Under the pieces are notes generated by a model that was not told where the DNA came from, did not search any database, and saw only the letters and a program-made list of their open reading frames with translations. A DNA stretch of 64,000 nt, from the NCBI GenBank assembly GCA_000828075.3, contig JXCB02000033.1:691126-755125 (forward strand), given 5' to 3'. A program made the translations under genes and the position numbers. This DNA comes from Tolypothrix campylonemoides VB511288 (lineage in GTDB: Bacteria; Cyanobacteriota; Cyanobacteriia; Cyanobacteriales; Nostocaceae). Numbering within the stretch: position 1 is the first letter of the stretch; each line of letters begins with the position of its first letter. This document shows positions 45,524-54,189 of this stretch, piece by piece.

Positions 45524-46525
45524 ATGGTAAATAATGAAACAAATATCGCGGCTACTTTGGTTTGCCGAAATTTTTGGGCAAAATATTTCATCACTTATCA
45601 ATACTTAAAAAAACGGCTAGAAAATCCGGAATGGTTTTTGATGGTTATCATGAGTCGATTTAAGACTGTTCCGCTTTTGAAAAGCTTCTTTGTTCAATCC
45701 CAAATAATTGAAACAAATCAGGCAACGTCTTCTTTATTTGATATTAAAGTAGATGATGCCGTTGAATCTTTGAAAAAAGATAGTTTTTCTCTTGGGCTAA
45801 ATCTGCCGGAAAGCATTATACAAGAAATACTACAATTTGCGAGCACTACAAATTGTTATGGTGATGGGGAACACCACCTTGGCTTTTATTACACTGAAAA
45901 AGAAAAAGCAGAATTTAAGTGTGGGAGAACTTTTAAACGTGGTGACTATTTCAATAGTAATTTGCTTTGTCCAGCTATCAAAAAACTTGGAAATGACCCA
46001 AAGTTATTAGAGATTGCCGCTAAATATTTAGGCGGTACTCCCCTGCAGACGGGAAGTCGTCTTTGGTGGTTGTTTTCAATGAAAGAACAAGAGCAGCAGC
46101 TTCTTTTAGAGAAAATGAGGTTTCTTTCATTACAAGGAAGTACCAGAGAAGGTGCTTATTTTTTTCATTACGACCTTGATGACTATCAATTTTTAAAATT
46201 TTTCTTTTACTTGACAGATGTAGATGTATATAGTGGTGCTCACGTTTGTGTTCGTGGTAGCCATAAAAAGAAGAAACTTGCTCATCTGCTGTCATTTTTT
46301 AGACGAAGTTCCGATAAGGATATTGTTGAGTATTATGGTGCTGAAAATGTAGTACCTATCTGCGGAAAAGCTGGTTTTGGATTCGCAGAAGATACTTTTT
46401 GTTTTCATAAGGCAATGATACCAACTCGTAAAGACCGTTTGATGTTACAAATACAATTTGCTCGAAAGGATTATGGAAATCATAACGATATAGTAGAGCC
46501 ATCAGTACTAAAAAGATGTTTATGA
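45524..46525 (+). CDS. PhyH-like Fe(II)/2-oxoglutarate dioxygenase
   Basis: About 333 residues. The metal-binding facial triad is visible: HYD in AYFFHYDLDDYQFLKFFFYL (His215, Asp217) and the distal His295 in CFHKAMIPTRKDRLMLQIQF, with Arg305 for 2-oxoglutarate; VRGSHKKKK is the usual GSH turn. This is the phytanoyl-CoA hydroxylase family, whose bacterial members act in natural-product or lipid tailoring. The start is ATG 45524, because AGGAGAG lies at the right distance; ATG 45500 does not have this. The gene is notably AT-rich and Lys/Phe-rich against its neighbours, suggesting transfer. It has no pathway partner here. Confidence 0.8.
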   Translation: MVNNETNIAATLVCRNFWAKYFITYQYLKKRLENPEWFLMVIMSRFKTVPLLKSFFVQSQIIETNQATSSLFDIKVDDAVESLKKDSFSLGLNLPESIIQEILQFASTTNCYGDGEHHLGFYYTEKEKAEFKCGRTFKRGDYFNSNLLCPAIKKLGNDPKLLEIAAKYLGGTPLQTGSRLWWLFSMKEQEQQLLLEKMRFLSLQGSTREGAYFFHYDLDDYQFLKFFFYLTDVDVYSGAHVCVRGSHKKKKLAHLLSFFRRSSDKDIVEYYGAENVVPICGKAGFGFAEDTFCFHKAMIPTRKDRLMLQIQFARKDYGNHNDIVEPSVLKRCL

Positions 46526-46703
46526 GATTATCACAACAGCTACCATTTCTCGTAATGGAATAATTTGTCATAGGACACAAGTTGTCTGCCTGCGTTACGC
46601 CAATTCATAGCTTTCATTCATAACTCTCCTTTTGGAAATCGAAGCAAAAGGGTGCATCTATAAAAATAGCAAGACCACGTTCCCTATCAAATGCCCTTTC
46701 AAT
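46526..46703. other. Spacer before fold-back element, no gene seen
   Basis: Short AT-rich spacer after the PhyH-like gene; no feature beyond a possible hairpin. Confidence 0.3.
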
Positions 46704-46865
46704 TATAGGAATCCGGTTTGATTTGTGTTCGCTTGCGTGGCGTTAGGTGCTAACCGTGGTGTCAGCCATAGCCATAATTACTCGTCGAGACAGAGAACAG
46801 AGAACAGGAAACAGGAAACAGAAAATGTACTCAGTTCTTTTCAAAATTCAAATAGTAATCCTATA
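46704..46865. mobile_element. Fold-back element family 2, copy 2
   Basis: 162 bases with ends TATAGGAATCCGGTTTGATTTG and, inverted, TATAGGATTACTATTTGAATTTT: seven perfect outer bases then an imperfect continuation of about 17. The outermost TA pairs suit a TA target site. Shares both ends and part of the interior with 25609-25718; it has an additional block (about 46728-46778, TTCGCTTGCGTGGCGTTAGG and on) that looks like a nested repeat, and AACAGGA tandem units. Confidence 0.65.
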
Positions 46866-47043
46866 TCTCGAAAAATATTTTAATAAGTCATAGTTTTAGC
46901 AGTTTTATTAAAAAAAAGATTATAAAGCAAAGAAAAAATAGGAAAAATCTATTAAAAAATATTATTTATTTACGAGGAAATGTAAGTTAATTTAAAATCA
47001 AGGGATGGTTTAAGAACATTCCTTGTTACAAGTGGCAACATTT

Positions 47044-47068
47044 GAAACTCCAGAGCGTCTGGAGTTTC
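47044..47068. promoter_or_regulatory. Perfect hairpin in the GT39 leader
   Basis: GAAACTCCAGA, loop GCG, then TCTGGAGTTTC, 36 bases before the ATG at 47104. There is no T-run, so it is not a terminator of the usual kind. It could be a protein-binding or translation-control element in the mRNA leader, or the end stop of the element upstream. Confidence 0.5.
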
Positions 47069-47103
47069 ATCGAACCAGCTAGCACAACAAATATCCACCG
47101 AAT

Positions 47104-48717
47104 ATGCAAGAAGGAAGCTTTATTTGGGGTCGTCTAGAAAAACAGTATCGCACGGTTGATAAATGGATTGATTGGGTTTGGGTGATAGTGCTGCTTTTGG
47201 CAGCAGTTTTACTGTTTACCATAAATCTGGGAGAATTGCCGCTGCGAGATTGGGATGAAGGTACTGTGGCACAAGTTGCACGTGAAATATGGCGTGCGCC
47301 AGCTGGTTCAATGCATTGGCTTTACCCGACACTAGGAGGTGAACCATATTACAATAAGCCACCGCTGATACACTTGCTGATTGCTTGGGCTTACTCTTTG
47401 GGGGGAGTGCATGAGTGGACAACACGCTTACCCGGAGCAATGCTCACAGCTATGTGTGTGCCTTTACTGTATTACATTGGACGAGAAATATTTCGCCAAC
47501 GTTGGGCAGCAATTTACAGCTCGTTGATTTACTTGACAATGCTACCAGTGGTGCGTCATGGGCGGTTAGCAATGTTGGATGGAGCAGCGGTCTGTTTTTT
47601 CATGGTTATGATATTGTGTTTGTTGCGATCGCGCCGCAATTTACGCTACTGCCTTGGTGTTGGCATCGGTTTTGGGTTGATTTGCCTGACTAAGGGGATA
47701 TTGGGCTTATTGTTGGGTGCGATCGCCCTTATTTTTCTGTTTTGGGACACACCGCGACTCCTTACCAGTCGCTATATGTGGACAGGAATGCTGCTTGGCT
47801 TTACACCTGTCACTTTTTGGTACGGTGCTCAGTGGATACATTATGGCTTTACCTTTACCAAAATCGGCATGATGGATCAATCCCTCAGCCGTGTTTGGAA
47901 TTCAGTTGAGGGTAATTCCGGACCAGTATGGTATTATCTGCTGGAGATTCTCAAATACACATGGCCCTGGCTGATTTTTTTGCCGTCAGGAATCCGCCTG
48001 TGTTGGGAAAATCGCAACCTGAGTTGGGCAAAACTTGTGCTGGTGTGGTGTTTGGTTTATCTGGTTGCTATTTCCTTAATGGGGACCAAACTTCCTTGGT
48101 ATGTATTTCCAATTTACCCAGGCATAGCCTTAGCTTGTGGTGCCAAAGTTGCAGAAATCGAAAAAATGCCTTTACTATCATCTTACCCTCGCTCTTTGGT
48201 AGTATCTTTGGCATTCCTGTCTATAGTGGCAACTGCTGGCAGCATTTACTACAGTTTAGCAAGTACAGCAAAATCAAACTTACAACTGATTTTTGCAGCA
48301 GTAGCTATGACAATGGCAATAGCGGCTGTTTTGGCACAGCGAGGTGATGGACAATTCCTCAAGGTTCTATTTTGGGGGAGTTATGTTTCGCTGCTGCTGT
48401 TAATGAAATCCAATTACTGGGTTTGGGAACTCAATGAAGCTTATCCAGTCAAACCAGTTGCACAAATGATCCACCAAGCAAACCCAACAGTAACGAAAAT
48501 TTATACGTCTTTTCACTACCATCGTCCATCACTGGATTTTTATAGCGATCGCACCATTGTTCCAGCTTCTTTGACTCAACTCCAGCATTCTTGGCTATCT
48601 GACGGACAACCGTACTTCCTCGTTGATGAACCTGCACTCAAAAACCTTAACCTGGAGTCGGTGAAGTTAGTTGACCATGCTTTGGGTTGGTTACTGATTA
48701 CAAAAAATACTAAGTAA
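47104..48717 (+). CDS. Family 39 glycosyltransferase (ArnT/PMT-like)
   Basis: A 537-residue polytopic membrane protein with about eleven helices. The catalytic acidic motif follows the first helix (LPLRDWDEGTVAQVAREI), and the first periplasmic loop also carries YYNKPPL, typical for lipid-linked sugar transferases such as ArnT. Such enzymes transfer a sugar from a polyprenyl-phosphate to lipid or protein outside the inner membrane. The C-terminal 100 residues form a soluble domain (VTKIYTSFHYHRPSLDFYSDR). The neighbour genes do not help to define the acceptor. Confidence 0.87.
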   Translation: MQEGSFIWGRLEKQYRTVDKWIDWVWVIVLLLAAVLLFTINLGELPLRDWDEGTVAQVAREIWRAPAGSMHWLYPTLGGEPYYNKPPLIHLLIAWAYSLGGVHEWTTRLPGAMLTAMCVPLLYYIGREIFRQRWAAIYSSLIYLTMLPVVRHGRLAMLDGAAVCFFMVMILCLLRSRRNLRYCLGVGIGFGLICLTKGILGLLLGAIALIFLFWDTPRLLTSRYMWTGMLLGFTPVTFWYGAQWIHYGFTFTKIGMMDQSLSRVWNSVEGNSGPVWYYLLEILKYTWPWLIFLPSGIRLCWENRNLSWAKLVLVWCLVYLVAISLMGTKLPWYVFPIYPGIALACGAKVAEIEKMPLLSSYPRSLVVSLAFLSIVATAGSIYYSLASTAKSNLQLIFAAVAMTMAIAAVLAQRGDGQFLKVLFWGSYVSLLLLMKSNYWVWELNEAYPVKPVAQMIHQANPTVTKIYTSFHYHRPSLDFYSDRTIVPASLTQLQHSWLSDGQPYFLVDEPALKNLNLESVKLVDHALGWLLITKNTK

Positions 48718-48780
48718 TTGTACACGTAGAAGGAATCAGTTAGTGGTTAGGTAAACAACCAATAACTAATCACTAACAAT

Positions 48781-48907
48781 TCCGTTATATAAATCCTACT
48801 CAAAGCTACTCAACAATATGCATTGCTCATCACTTCAAGTTTCGCTTACTTCCTGCTTCATTCTGGGAGTGTCGGCACGCACCAGTCCACAGGCTACCAC
48901 CGTCTAA
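48781..48907 (-). ncRNA. Presumed right end / omega-RNA region of the TnpB element
   Basis: In IS200/IS605-type elements the guide RNA for TnpB is read from the 3' end of tnpB into the right end. The minus-strand DNA just after the tnpB stop (GGTGGTAGCCTGTGG, then CGACACTCCCAGAATGAAGC and AGGAAGTAAG) has the look of such ends. I cannot fix the right border, so the extent is only approximate. Confidence 0.35.
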
Positions 48908-50080
48908 CTAACGGCTTTTGACACGCCACTTTGCACCGTCGAGGGAACCCCGGCAACGAACGCAGTGGCTCAAATTAATTGCGGCGTTGAAGTCACGGTC
49001 AATCGTGAAACCACAATGACTGCACTCAAACACTCGCTCATCCAAGGTGAGTGTTTCTTTTTTCGTACCACAGTTAGAGCAAGTCTTGGAACTGGGGAAC
49101 CATCGGTCAACTACAACGAGTTTGGAACCATAAAGTTCACATTTGTAGGTGAGTTGACGGCGAAACTCGAAAAATCCCATATCAGCGATAGCTTTAGCCA
49201 GTCTATGATTAGCCATCATGCCTGACACATTTAAGTCCTCAATCACTACTGTGCCGTGGTTCTTGGCAATCATTGTGGTTAATTTGTGTAATGTGTCTTT
49301 ACGGATGTTGGCAATCTTTGTGTGGAGCGTAGCTATCTGTATTTGAGCTTTCTTCCAGTTATTTGAACCGATGATTTTATGGCGATTCAACCATTGCATC
49401 CTGGATAACTTTGCTTGGTACTTTTTGTAAGATTTTGCGCCTAAGACTACTTCGCCTGTTGAGAGAGTAGCCAGTGCTTTGATACCTAAATCAACACCTA
49501 CAACATTTTCTGAGGTAGACTTTTGTTGTTCTACATCAAAACGGAAACTGATAAACCATCTATCAGCTTGACGAGATATTGTACAAGACTTGGTCAATAC
49601 CTGCGGCAGTCGTTCGTAGGTTTTCAGTACACCAATCACAGGCACTTGAATCTTGTTGTTCCCAAGAATTTTCACTGTACCTTCTAACGTAAAAGAGTCA
49701 CCTCTACCTTTTTTCTTAAACTTCGGAACGCCAGCAGTTTTGTGAAAACAGCGCTTCCATGCCTGACGCAATGCCATTAATGCTTGTTGTGGTGTGGATT
49801 TAGAGCATTCGTAGTACCATTCATGTTCAGATTTTACCAGTGCCACTAACCACTTGTGCAAATCAATAGCACTAGGAAATTTGATTTTGGATTGAGGATT
49901 GGCTTTGTTATGCTCAAGAATTTGTTTAGTCAGTCCAAGTCCCCAATTCCATGCATGACGTGCTACACCACAATGCTTCCGGACTGCTGTGCGCTGTTGG
50001 TTATTTAGTTTTAATTCTGTTTTGAAACCCAATAACATGGTGGTGACCAAATAGGGCATAATTTCTAGTATACCAGACAT
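48908..50080 (-). CDS. tnpB: TnpB (IS200/IS605 OrfB family), RNA-guided nuclease
   Basis: A 390-residue TnpB with all RuvC residues: Asp197 in VVGVDLGIKAL, Glu281 in VVIEDLNVSGM and Asp363 in DRDFNAAINL. The zinc ribbon CSNCG...CSHCG (Cys334, 337, 353, 356) is intact. TnpB uses the omega-RNA to cut DNA next to a short motif and helps the element to persist. No TnpA gene is near, so this is a TnpB-only (IS1341-like) element. Starts at ATG 50080, 50059 or 50038 are possible; the last begins MLLGFKTELKLN, where conservation starts. A 59-codon ORF diverges from it 14 bases away. Confidence 0.9.
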   Translation of the reverse strand: MSGILEIMPYLVTTMLLGFKTELKLNNQQRTAVRKHCGVARHAWNWGLGLTKQILEHNKANPQSKIKFPSAIDLHKWLVALVKSEHEWYYECSKSTPQQALMALRQAWKRCFHKTAGVPKFKKKGRGDSFTLEGTVKILGNNKIQVPVIGVLKTYERLPQVLTKSCTISRQADRWFISFRFDVEQQKSTSENVVGVDLGIKALATLSTGEVVLGAKSYKKYQAKLSRMQWLNRHKIIGSNNWKKAQIQIATLHTKIANIRKDTLHKLTTMIAKNHGTVVIEDLNVSGMMANHRLAKAIADMGFFEFRRQLTYKCELYGSKLVVVDRWFPSSKTCSNCGTKKETLTLDERVFECSHCGFTIDRDFNAAINLSHCVRCRGSLDGAKWRVKSR

Positions 50081-50094
50081 TAAAAGAAAGTGAA

Positions 50095-50274
50095 ATGCCT
50101 AGAATAAAGTTTAAACCAGATAATCAGGTGCCATACGATAAAGTCCCGGTACAGATAAAAGTCTTGCCGGGAGTAAGAGACAAACTTAAGTCCGTTCCTA
50201 ATTGGCAGGAACGATTACGGCAGTACATTAATCAACTCATTACAGAAAATACTCAGCAAAACGATGAGATATGA
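50095..50274 (+). CDS. Small ORF divergent from tnpB
   Basis: 59 codons from ATG 50095 to TGA 50274: begins MPRIKFKPDNQVPYDKVPVQ, then IKVLPGVRDKLKSVPNWQER and a helical end LRQYINQLITENTQQ. The composition is that of a real small protein, basic in front and amphipathic-helical behind, as in small DNA-binding or partner proteins. It starts 14 bases from the tnpB start in divergent orientation, so the two share a promoter region and it may belong to the element. It was too short to be noticed by length alone. The function is unknown. Confidence 0.6.
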   Translation: MPRIKFKPDNQVPYDKVPVQIKVLPGVRDKLKSVPNWQERLRQYINQLITENTQQNDEI

Positions 50275-50324
50275 CTAGATATGAACAGGAATTAATTAAC
50301 AGCTTCTAACCCTATTCCCAATTC

Positions 50325-50693
50325 CTAACGTTGCTTCTCTGTTTTTGGCAAGTTTGGATAATCGTCGTAATCTGTGGCTTGTTGGGTTATACCAATCATA
50401 CTCAAAACAATAGCACCTCCTACAACCAGAGAAACTACAGGGCGCTTGAGGATGACGAAATCCCGTAGAATCCTAGCTAAAGGTCGGCTTTGACGACGGA
50501 GCGCCGACGATATTATTATTTGTTTGTAACCTACCGGATCGCGGACGTAATGACCGCTTTGACAAACGACTAACCTTTCCTGACAATACGGACAGGTAAA
50601 CAACCCAATGCACGTCTTTACTGGCTTTGGTGTAGCATTTCTTTGGCAAATTGGGCAAGTCACATAATGATTATCAAAGGTGTGTGTATTCAT
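50325..50693 (-). CDS. Zinc-ribbon protein with C-terminal membrane helix
   Basis: 122 residues. Two CxxC pairs in CPICQRN...CPYCQER (about residues 13-40) and further Cys-His (VVCQSGHYV) form a zinc ribbon. The segment PVVSLVVGGAIVLSMIGI (about 85-102) is a single membrane helix, followed by a short polar tail. The ATG at 50693 is fitting, although no strong ribosome site is seen. I do not know the function; similar small proteins occur in cyanobacterial genomes. Confidence 0.65.
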   Translation of the reverse strand: MNTHTFDNHYVTCPICQRNATPKPVKTCIGLFTCPYCQERLVVCQSGHYVRDPVGYKQIIISSALRRQSRPLARILRDFVILKRPVVSLVVGGAIVLSMIGITQQATDYDDYPNLPKTEKQR

Positions 50694-51109
50694 CTACCTC
50701 GTCCGTCTAGTCCACTTACTTGCTCTATCTCAATAGCTACAGAGAATTTCCAAAGAGGGCACCCATGTAGATTATCGGTGTAGTCTGGCATCAGCCATGA
50801 ATCACCGATATCGAAGGGCAGAAGCCCCTAAATTATCTTTATAAATTATCTTTATAAAGATGAAGCCCGACGGGAAAGCTAACCCGTAAGACTTATCCGT
50901 AAACTCCCGTTGCCGGGAAACCCCTTTCGGGTAAAGTTAGCGATCGCCAAAGTTCAAGAGCGGTACTTTCCTACATACACTGCTTTATTCTCCGTAAGGC
51001 GTTTAATATGTAAGGTTTCAGAGCTACAAACTGGCAAGCATTCGTAGGTGAGACTTTAACACTCCTCTTAAACGTAGTCCAGTTAAGGACTTAGGCGGGT
51101 CAGGTAGCG
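50694..51109. other. Structured intergenic region
   Basis: No gene. Several stems: ATCGGTG/CACCGAT (50775-50806), GGGC-AGAA-GCCC (about 50827-50838), CTTTATAA/TTATAAAG (about 50848-50870), a GAAGCCC direct repeat on both sides of it, and CCGTTGCCGGG with CCCCTTTCGGG. This looks like an element end or a structured RNA. I cannot say which. Confidence 0.4.
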
Positions 51110-51478
51110 TCAATCCACAACTCCATGCCTAAAGGCATGGGATTGCTTCTCAACTAGAGAACCCTGACGCATACAGTGTTCATCTTTAGACAGGCAACAG
51201 CCTGTGCTACAAGCATGGCTCAATGGTTGCAACACGAGTATAGCTAGATTTTTGTGAGAATAACCAAGAATGGATAAAGGATGAATTGCTCCATACTTTA
51301 GTATATAGTTCATACCATGCTGGAGGAATTCACCCTCAAGGCGTATATGTACTTTCGCCTTGGGTTCATAGTTCATCATCACCTGGGGCAAGCTGACGAA
51401 CGGGCGTCTACACTCTTTAACCTTCAATGGGTTCCTCGCTACTCTAGATGACTGCTGCTCATGACCATTAACCATCAA
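51110..51478 (-). mobile_element. Remnant of an IS200/IS605-type element end
   Basis: The hairpin CCATGCC-TAAA-GGCATGG at 51123-51140, read on the minus strand as GAAGCAATCCCATGCC and then TTTAGGCATGGAGTTG, has the form of the right end of TnpB-carrying elements. The 122-codon minus-strand frame upstream of it (from 51478) has no RuvC or zinc-ribbon motif and is probably not a functional gene. No intact tnpB is attached. Confidence 0.4.
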
Positions 51479-51652
51479 TTCTTTCCCATTTAAGCATTGT
51501 CCCTACAAAAATTGTGAGCAATGGGAATATTTTTACCAAAGCTTTGTAAAGCGAGCATATGCAATCCACTTGTCTGGTTGCTAAATGATCACTCACAATG
51601 AAATGTAAGACATAAAAATTTAAATTTTTTATTAGATTTACTCCTCCACTCA

Positions 51653-53593
51653 ATGACACTTGTGCCTGCAACTGAACTGAGGAAGGTGTTGGAACAACCT
51701 GCTTTTAGCACTCCTTCCGCCCGTTTGACCCATCTGCTTAACCGTTTTCAACCATCCCCAGAAACCCTTGTGCTGCTTTTAGCCGTCCTTATAGGCGGTG
51801 GCAGTGGAATGGGGGTGGTTACCTTTCACTACTTGATCGAGCTGATCCACCGCCTAATGCTGGAAAATTTTATGGGTGCGATTGGTGCTTGGGGCGCTTG
51901 GACTCTAGCCTGTGTCCCCATCCTTGGTGGATTCATCGTCGGGTTGATGCGCTGGCGCACGCAAGATTTTGGTCCAGAACTTTCATCTCTAATTGCTGCT
52001 TCTCAAGGAGGAGAAATCAAGCGACCATTACGACCAGTCACCAAGATGCTAGCAGCATCAGTGTCTTTGGGAAGTGGTGCTTCTTTGGGACCAGAGGGAC
52101 CAAGTGTAGAAATTGGCGCAAATTTTGGTACACTCCTGTCTGTTGTTTTACAAGTCTCTCAAGAACGACGGCGGTTACTTTTAGCTGCTGGTGCTGCTGC
52201 TGGTTTGGCTGCTGGATTTAATGCCCCCATCGCTGGAGTTTTCTTTGCCTTAGAGGTGGTGTTGGGCGCTACATCCTTTGCCACTTCTGCGGTAAGTGTG
52301 GTGCTGCTTGCAGCGGTCGTCGCGGCATTAATTGCTCAAATTGGTTTGGGCGCACAACCTGCCTTTGCCTTACCCGTTTACCAAGTCCGGAGTCCTCTGG
52401 AATTACCGCTTTATGTCGGCTTGGGTTTGGGAGCAAGTTTAGTGTCTCTAGCTTATACTCAATTGATTCGTTTAGCCAAAGCCTGCTTTAAAGGCCAGAT
52501 ACCTTATTTACAATGGTTAGCTCAAATACCCGAACCTATTCATCCAATTATTGGCGGAACTATCGTTGGCATTGTTGCTTTATTCTTCCCCCAAATTTTG
52601 GGCATCGGTTATGAAACTGTGGAAGCAATGCTTCAAGATGTGAAGTTTTCTTTACACTTGTTGCTTGTGCTGCTCTTCGTGAAGCTATTTATGACTGCTA
52701 TCAGTGCTGGTAGTGGTTTTGTTGGTGGTGTATTTGCACCAGCCATGTTTTTAGGTGCTTCTTTTGGAGCAGCATATGCAAAAATTTTGGCGGGCATAGC
52801 ACCTGCGTTCACAGAGTTTATGGCAGCACCTCCAGCTTACGCAACGGTGGGGATGGCAGCAGTTTTAGCTGCAAGTGTTAGAGCTCCATTAACAGCAATT
52901 TTGTTGCTATTTGAATTAACACGGGACTACCGCATTGTTTTGCCGTTAATGGCAGCGGTGGGTTTGAGTGTTTGGCTCATAGAACGAATCAAGCCAACTT
53001 CTAACTCTAATTCAAACCTACAGCAAATCGGTCTTTCTGAGTTGAAAGACGAACAAGCTGAAATTTTGCAGCAAATCTTGGTAGAAGATGCCATGTACTC
53101 TACTCCGAAAAAGCTGCCAGCAACCATGAAGGTGATAGAAGCAGCTTTGGAAATGACAGCAAATCTTTGTCGCAGTGCTTTAGTTATTGATGAAGCAGGA
53201 CGATTAATCGGTATCGTTTCTTTAGAAGATATCAACCGCGCCCTTTCTCTTAGAGAAAAATACCCAAATTCGTCAACTGAAATCCAGACTAATATACCCA
53301 ATCAAACACTGATGGACGTTTGTACCAGTGATATTCTTTATGCATTCCAAGATGAACCTCTAGCTGAGGCTTTAGATCGCATGGCGCTTAGAGGTTTGCA
53401 TCAGTTACCAGTGGTCGCCCGAGACAACCAAGAACATATTTTAGGTTTACTAGAAAGGGAGCAAATTGCCTTAACCTGCAACGTAGCTGTGACGCGCAGG
53501 GCAATTCGCCACTATTTACCAATGGACTTCTTGCCAAAGTCATCTATCCACAAGGAAAGTAGTCAGAACTCAGAACTCAAAATTCAGAATTGA
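51653..53593 (+). CDS. CLC-family chloride channel/transporter with two CBS domains
   Basis: A 646-residue membrane protein. The anion-path motifs are GSGASLGPEGPSVEIG (gating Glu148), AGFNAPIAGVFFALE, GSGFVGGVFAPAMFLGA, and a Tyr in the last region (PAYATVGMAAVLAASVRAPLTAI). Presence of the gating Glu is compatible with a Cl-/H+ exchanger. The C-terminal 190 residues form two CBS modules (from VEDAMYSTPKKLP and from VCTSDILYAFQDEP), which bind adenine nucleotides and regulate transport. The final SSQNSELKIQN is encoded by an AACTCAGAACTCAAAATTC repeat, so the original stop was probably earlier. ATG at 51653. Confidence 0.9.
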   Translation: MTLVPATELRKVLEQPAFSTPSARLTHLLNRFQPSPETLVLLLAVLIGGGSGMGVVTFHYLIELIHRLMLENFMGAIGAWGAWTLACVPILGGFIVGLMRWRTQDFGPELSSLIAASQGGEIKRPLRPVTKMLAASVSLGSGASLGPEGPSVEIGANFGTLLSVVLQVSQERRRLLLAAGAAAGLAAGFNAPIAGVFFALEVVLGATSFATSAVSVVLLAAVVAALIAQIGLGAQPAFALPVYQVRSPLELPLYVGLGLGASLVSLAYTQLIRLAKACFKGQIPYLQWLAQIPEPIHPIIGGTIVGIVALFFPQILGIGYETVEAMLQDVKFSLHLLLVLLFVKLFMTAISAGSGFVGGVFAPAMFLGASFGAAYAKILAGIAPAFTEFMAAPPAYATVGMAAVLAASVRAPLTAILLLFELTRDYRIVLPLMAAVGLSVWLIERIKPTSNSNSNLQQIGLSELKDEQAEILQQILVEDAMYSTPKKLPATMKVIEAALEMTANLCRSALVIDEAGRLIGIVSLEDINRALSLREKYPNSSTEIQTNIPNQTLMDVCTSDILYAFQDEPLAEALDRMALRGLHQLPVVARDNQEHILGLLEREQIALTCNVAVTRRAIRHYLPMDFLPKSSIHKESSQNSELKIQN

Positions 53594-53775
53594 GAATTTC
53601 TCCTGTGTTCTGTGTTCTGTGTTCTTCCCTCACAAGTAATCTATTGAATGCACTCTTGTTTAATGGCTTGGAAAACAGGTGTAAGCATGAGTCAATAGCC
53701 AGCAGTCAAAAGTCATTAGTCAATAACCAAAGCAGTCTCATGACTAATAACTAATGACTAATGACTAATGACTTT
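53594..53775. repeat. Short tandem repeats between CLC and cyAbrB genes
   Basis: GTTCTGT units at about 53602-53626 and ACTAATG units at about 53740-53772, both slippage-type. Confidence 0.7.
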
Positions 53776-54189
53776 CTACACAGCAGCTTCCGCTAGCTCG
53801 GCATCTTCTCTCTCGTCTGAGTCTATTTGTCTCAAACGAATGTGTTTTTTGCCTAAAGTAATGATAAACTCATCTCCTGGTTTGAGGTTCATCTGTTTGG
53901 TATAGGCTGAACCTATCAGTAAGTTACCATTTGACTGCACGCTAATTCTATAGCTTGCACTGCGTCCACCCCGCCCATTTGCACTAGGAGCGCTGTCTAA
54001 CTGAATGCCCTCAGCATCAATGAGAGCATTTAAGAATTTCATCATGTTGACGCGCTCTATACCGTTTTTGGTTACGGTGTAGTAGCCACACTGTTTGGCT
54101 TTTTCTTCTTTGCTTAGGTTTTCTAGCTCTTTGACTTTTTTGAGCAGATCTTCACCGACTAGGGGTTCAATTTTTTTCAGTTTAGCCAT
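53776..54189 (-). CDS. cyAbrB-type transcriptional regulator
   Basis: 137 residues, with the cyanobacterial AbrB architecture: an N-terminal helical part (MAKLKKIEPLVGEDLLKKVKEL) and a C-terminal AbrB-like DNA-binding part (SASYRISVQSNGNLLIGSAYTK, then LKPGDEFIITLGKKHIRLRQI). cyAbrB proteins are global regulators of carbon/nitrogen balance and, in Anabaena, of stress and hydrogenase genes. I use the ATG at 54189; the frame is open one codon further (TTG 54192). It is a lone gene with long spacers on both sides. Confidence 0.92.
   Translation of the reverse strand: MAKLKKIEPLVGEDLLKKVKELENLSKEEKAKQCGYYTVTKNGIERVNMMKFLNALIDAEGIQLDSAPSANGRGGRSASYRISVQSNGNLLIGSAYTKQMNLKPGDEFIITLGKKHIRLRQIDSDEREDAELAEAAV

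Noticed and set aside
51110-51478. 122-codon minus-strand frame as a transposase
   Set aside because: Lacks RuvC or zinc-ribbon motifs; ends in an IS-end hairpin. Treated as element remnant, not a gene.
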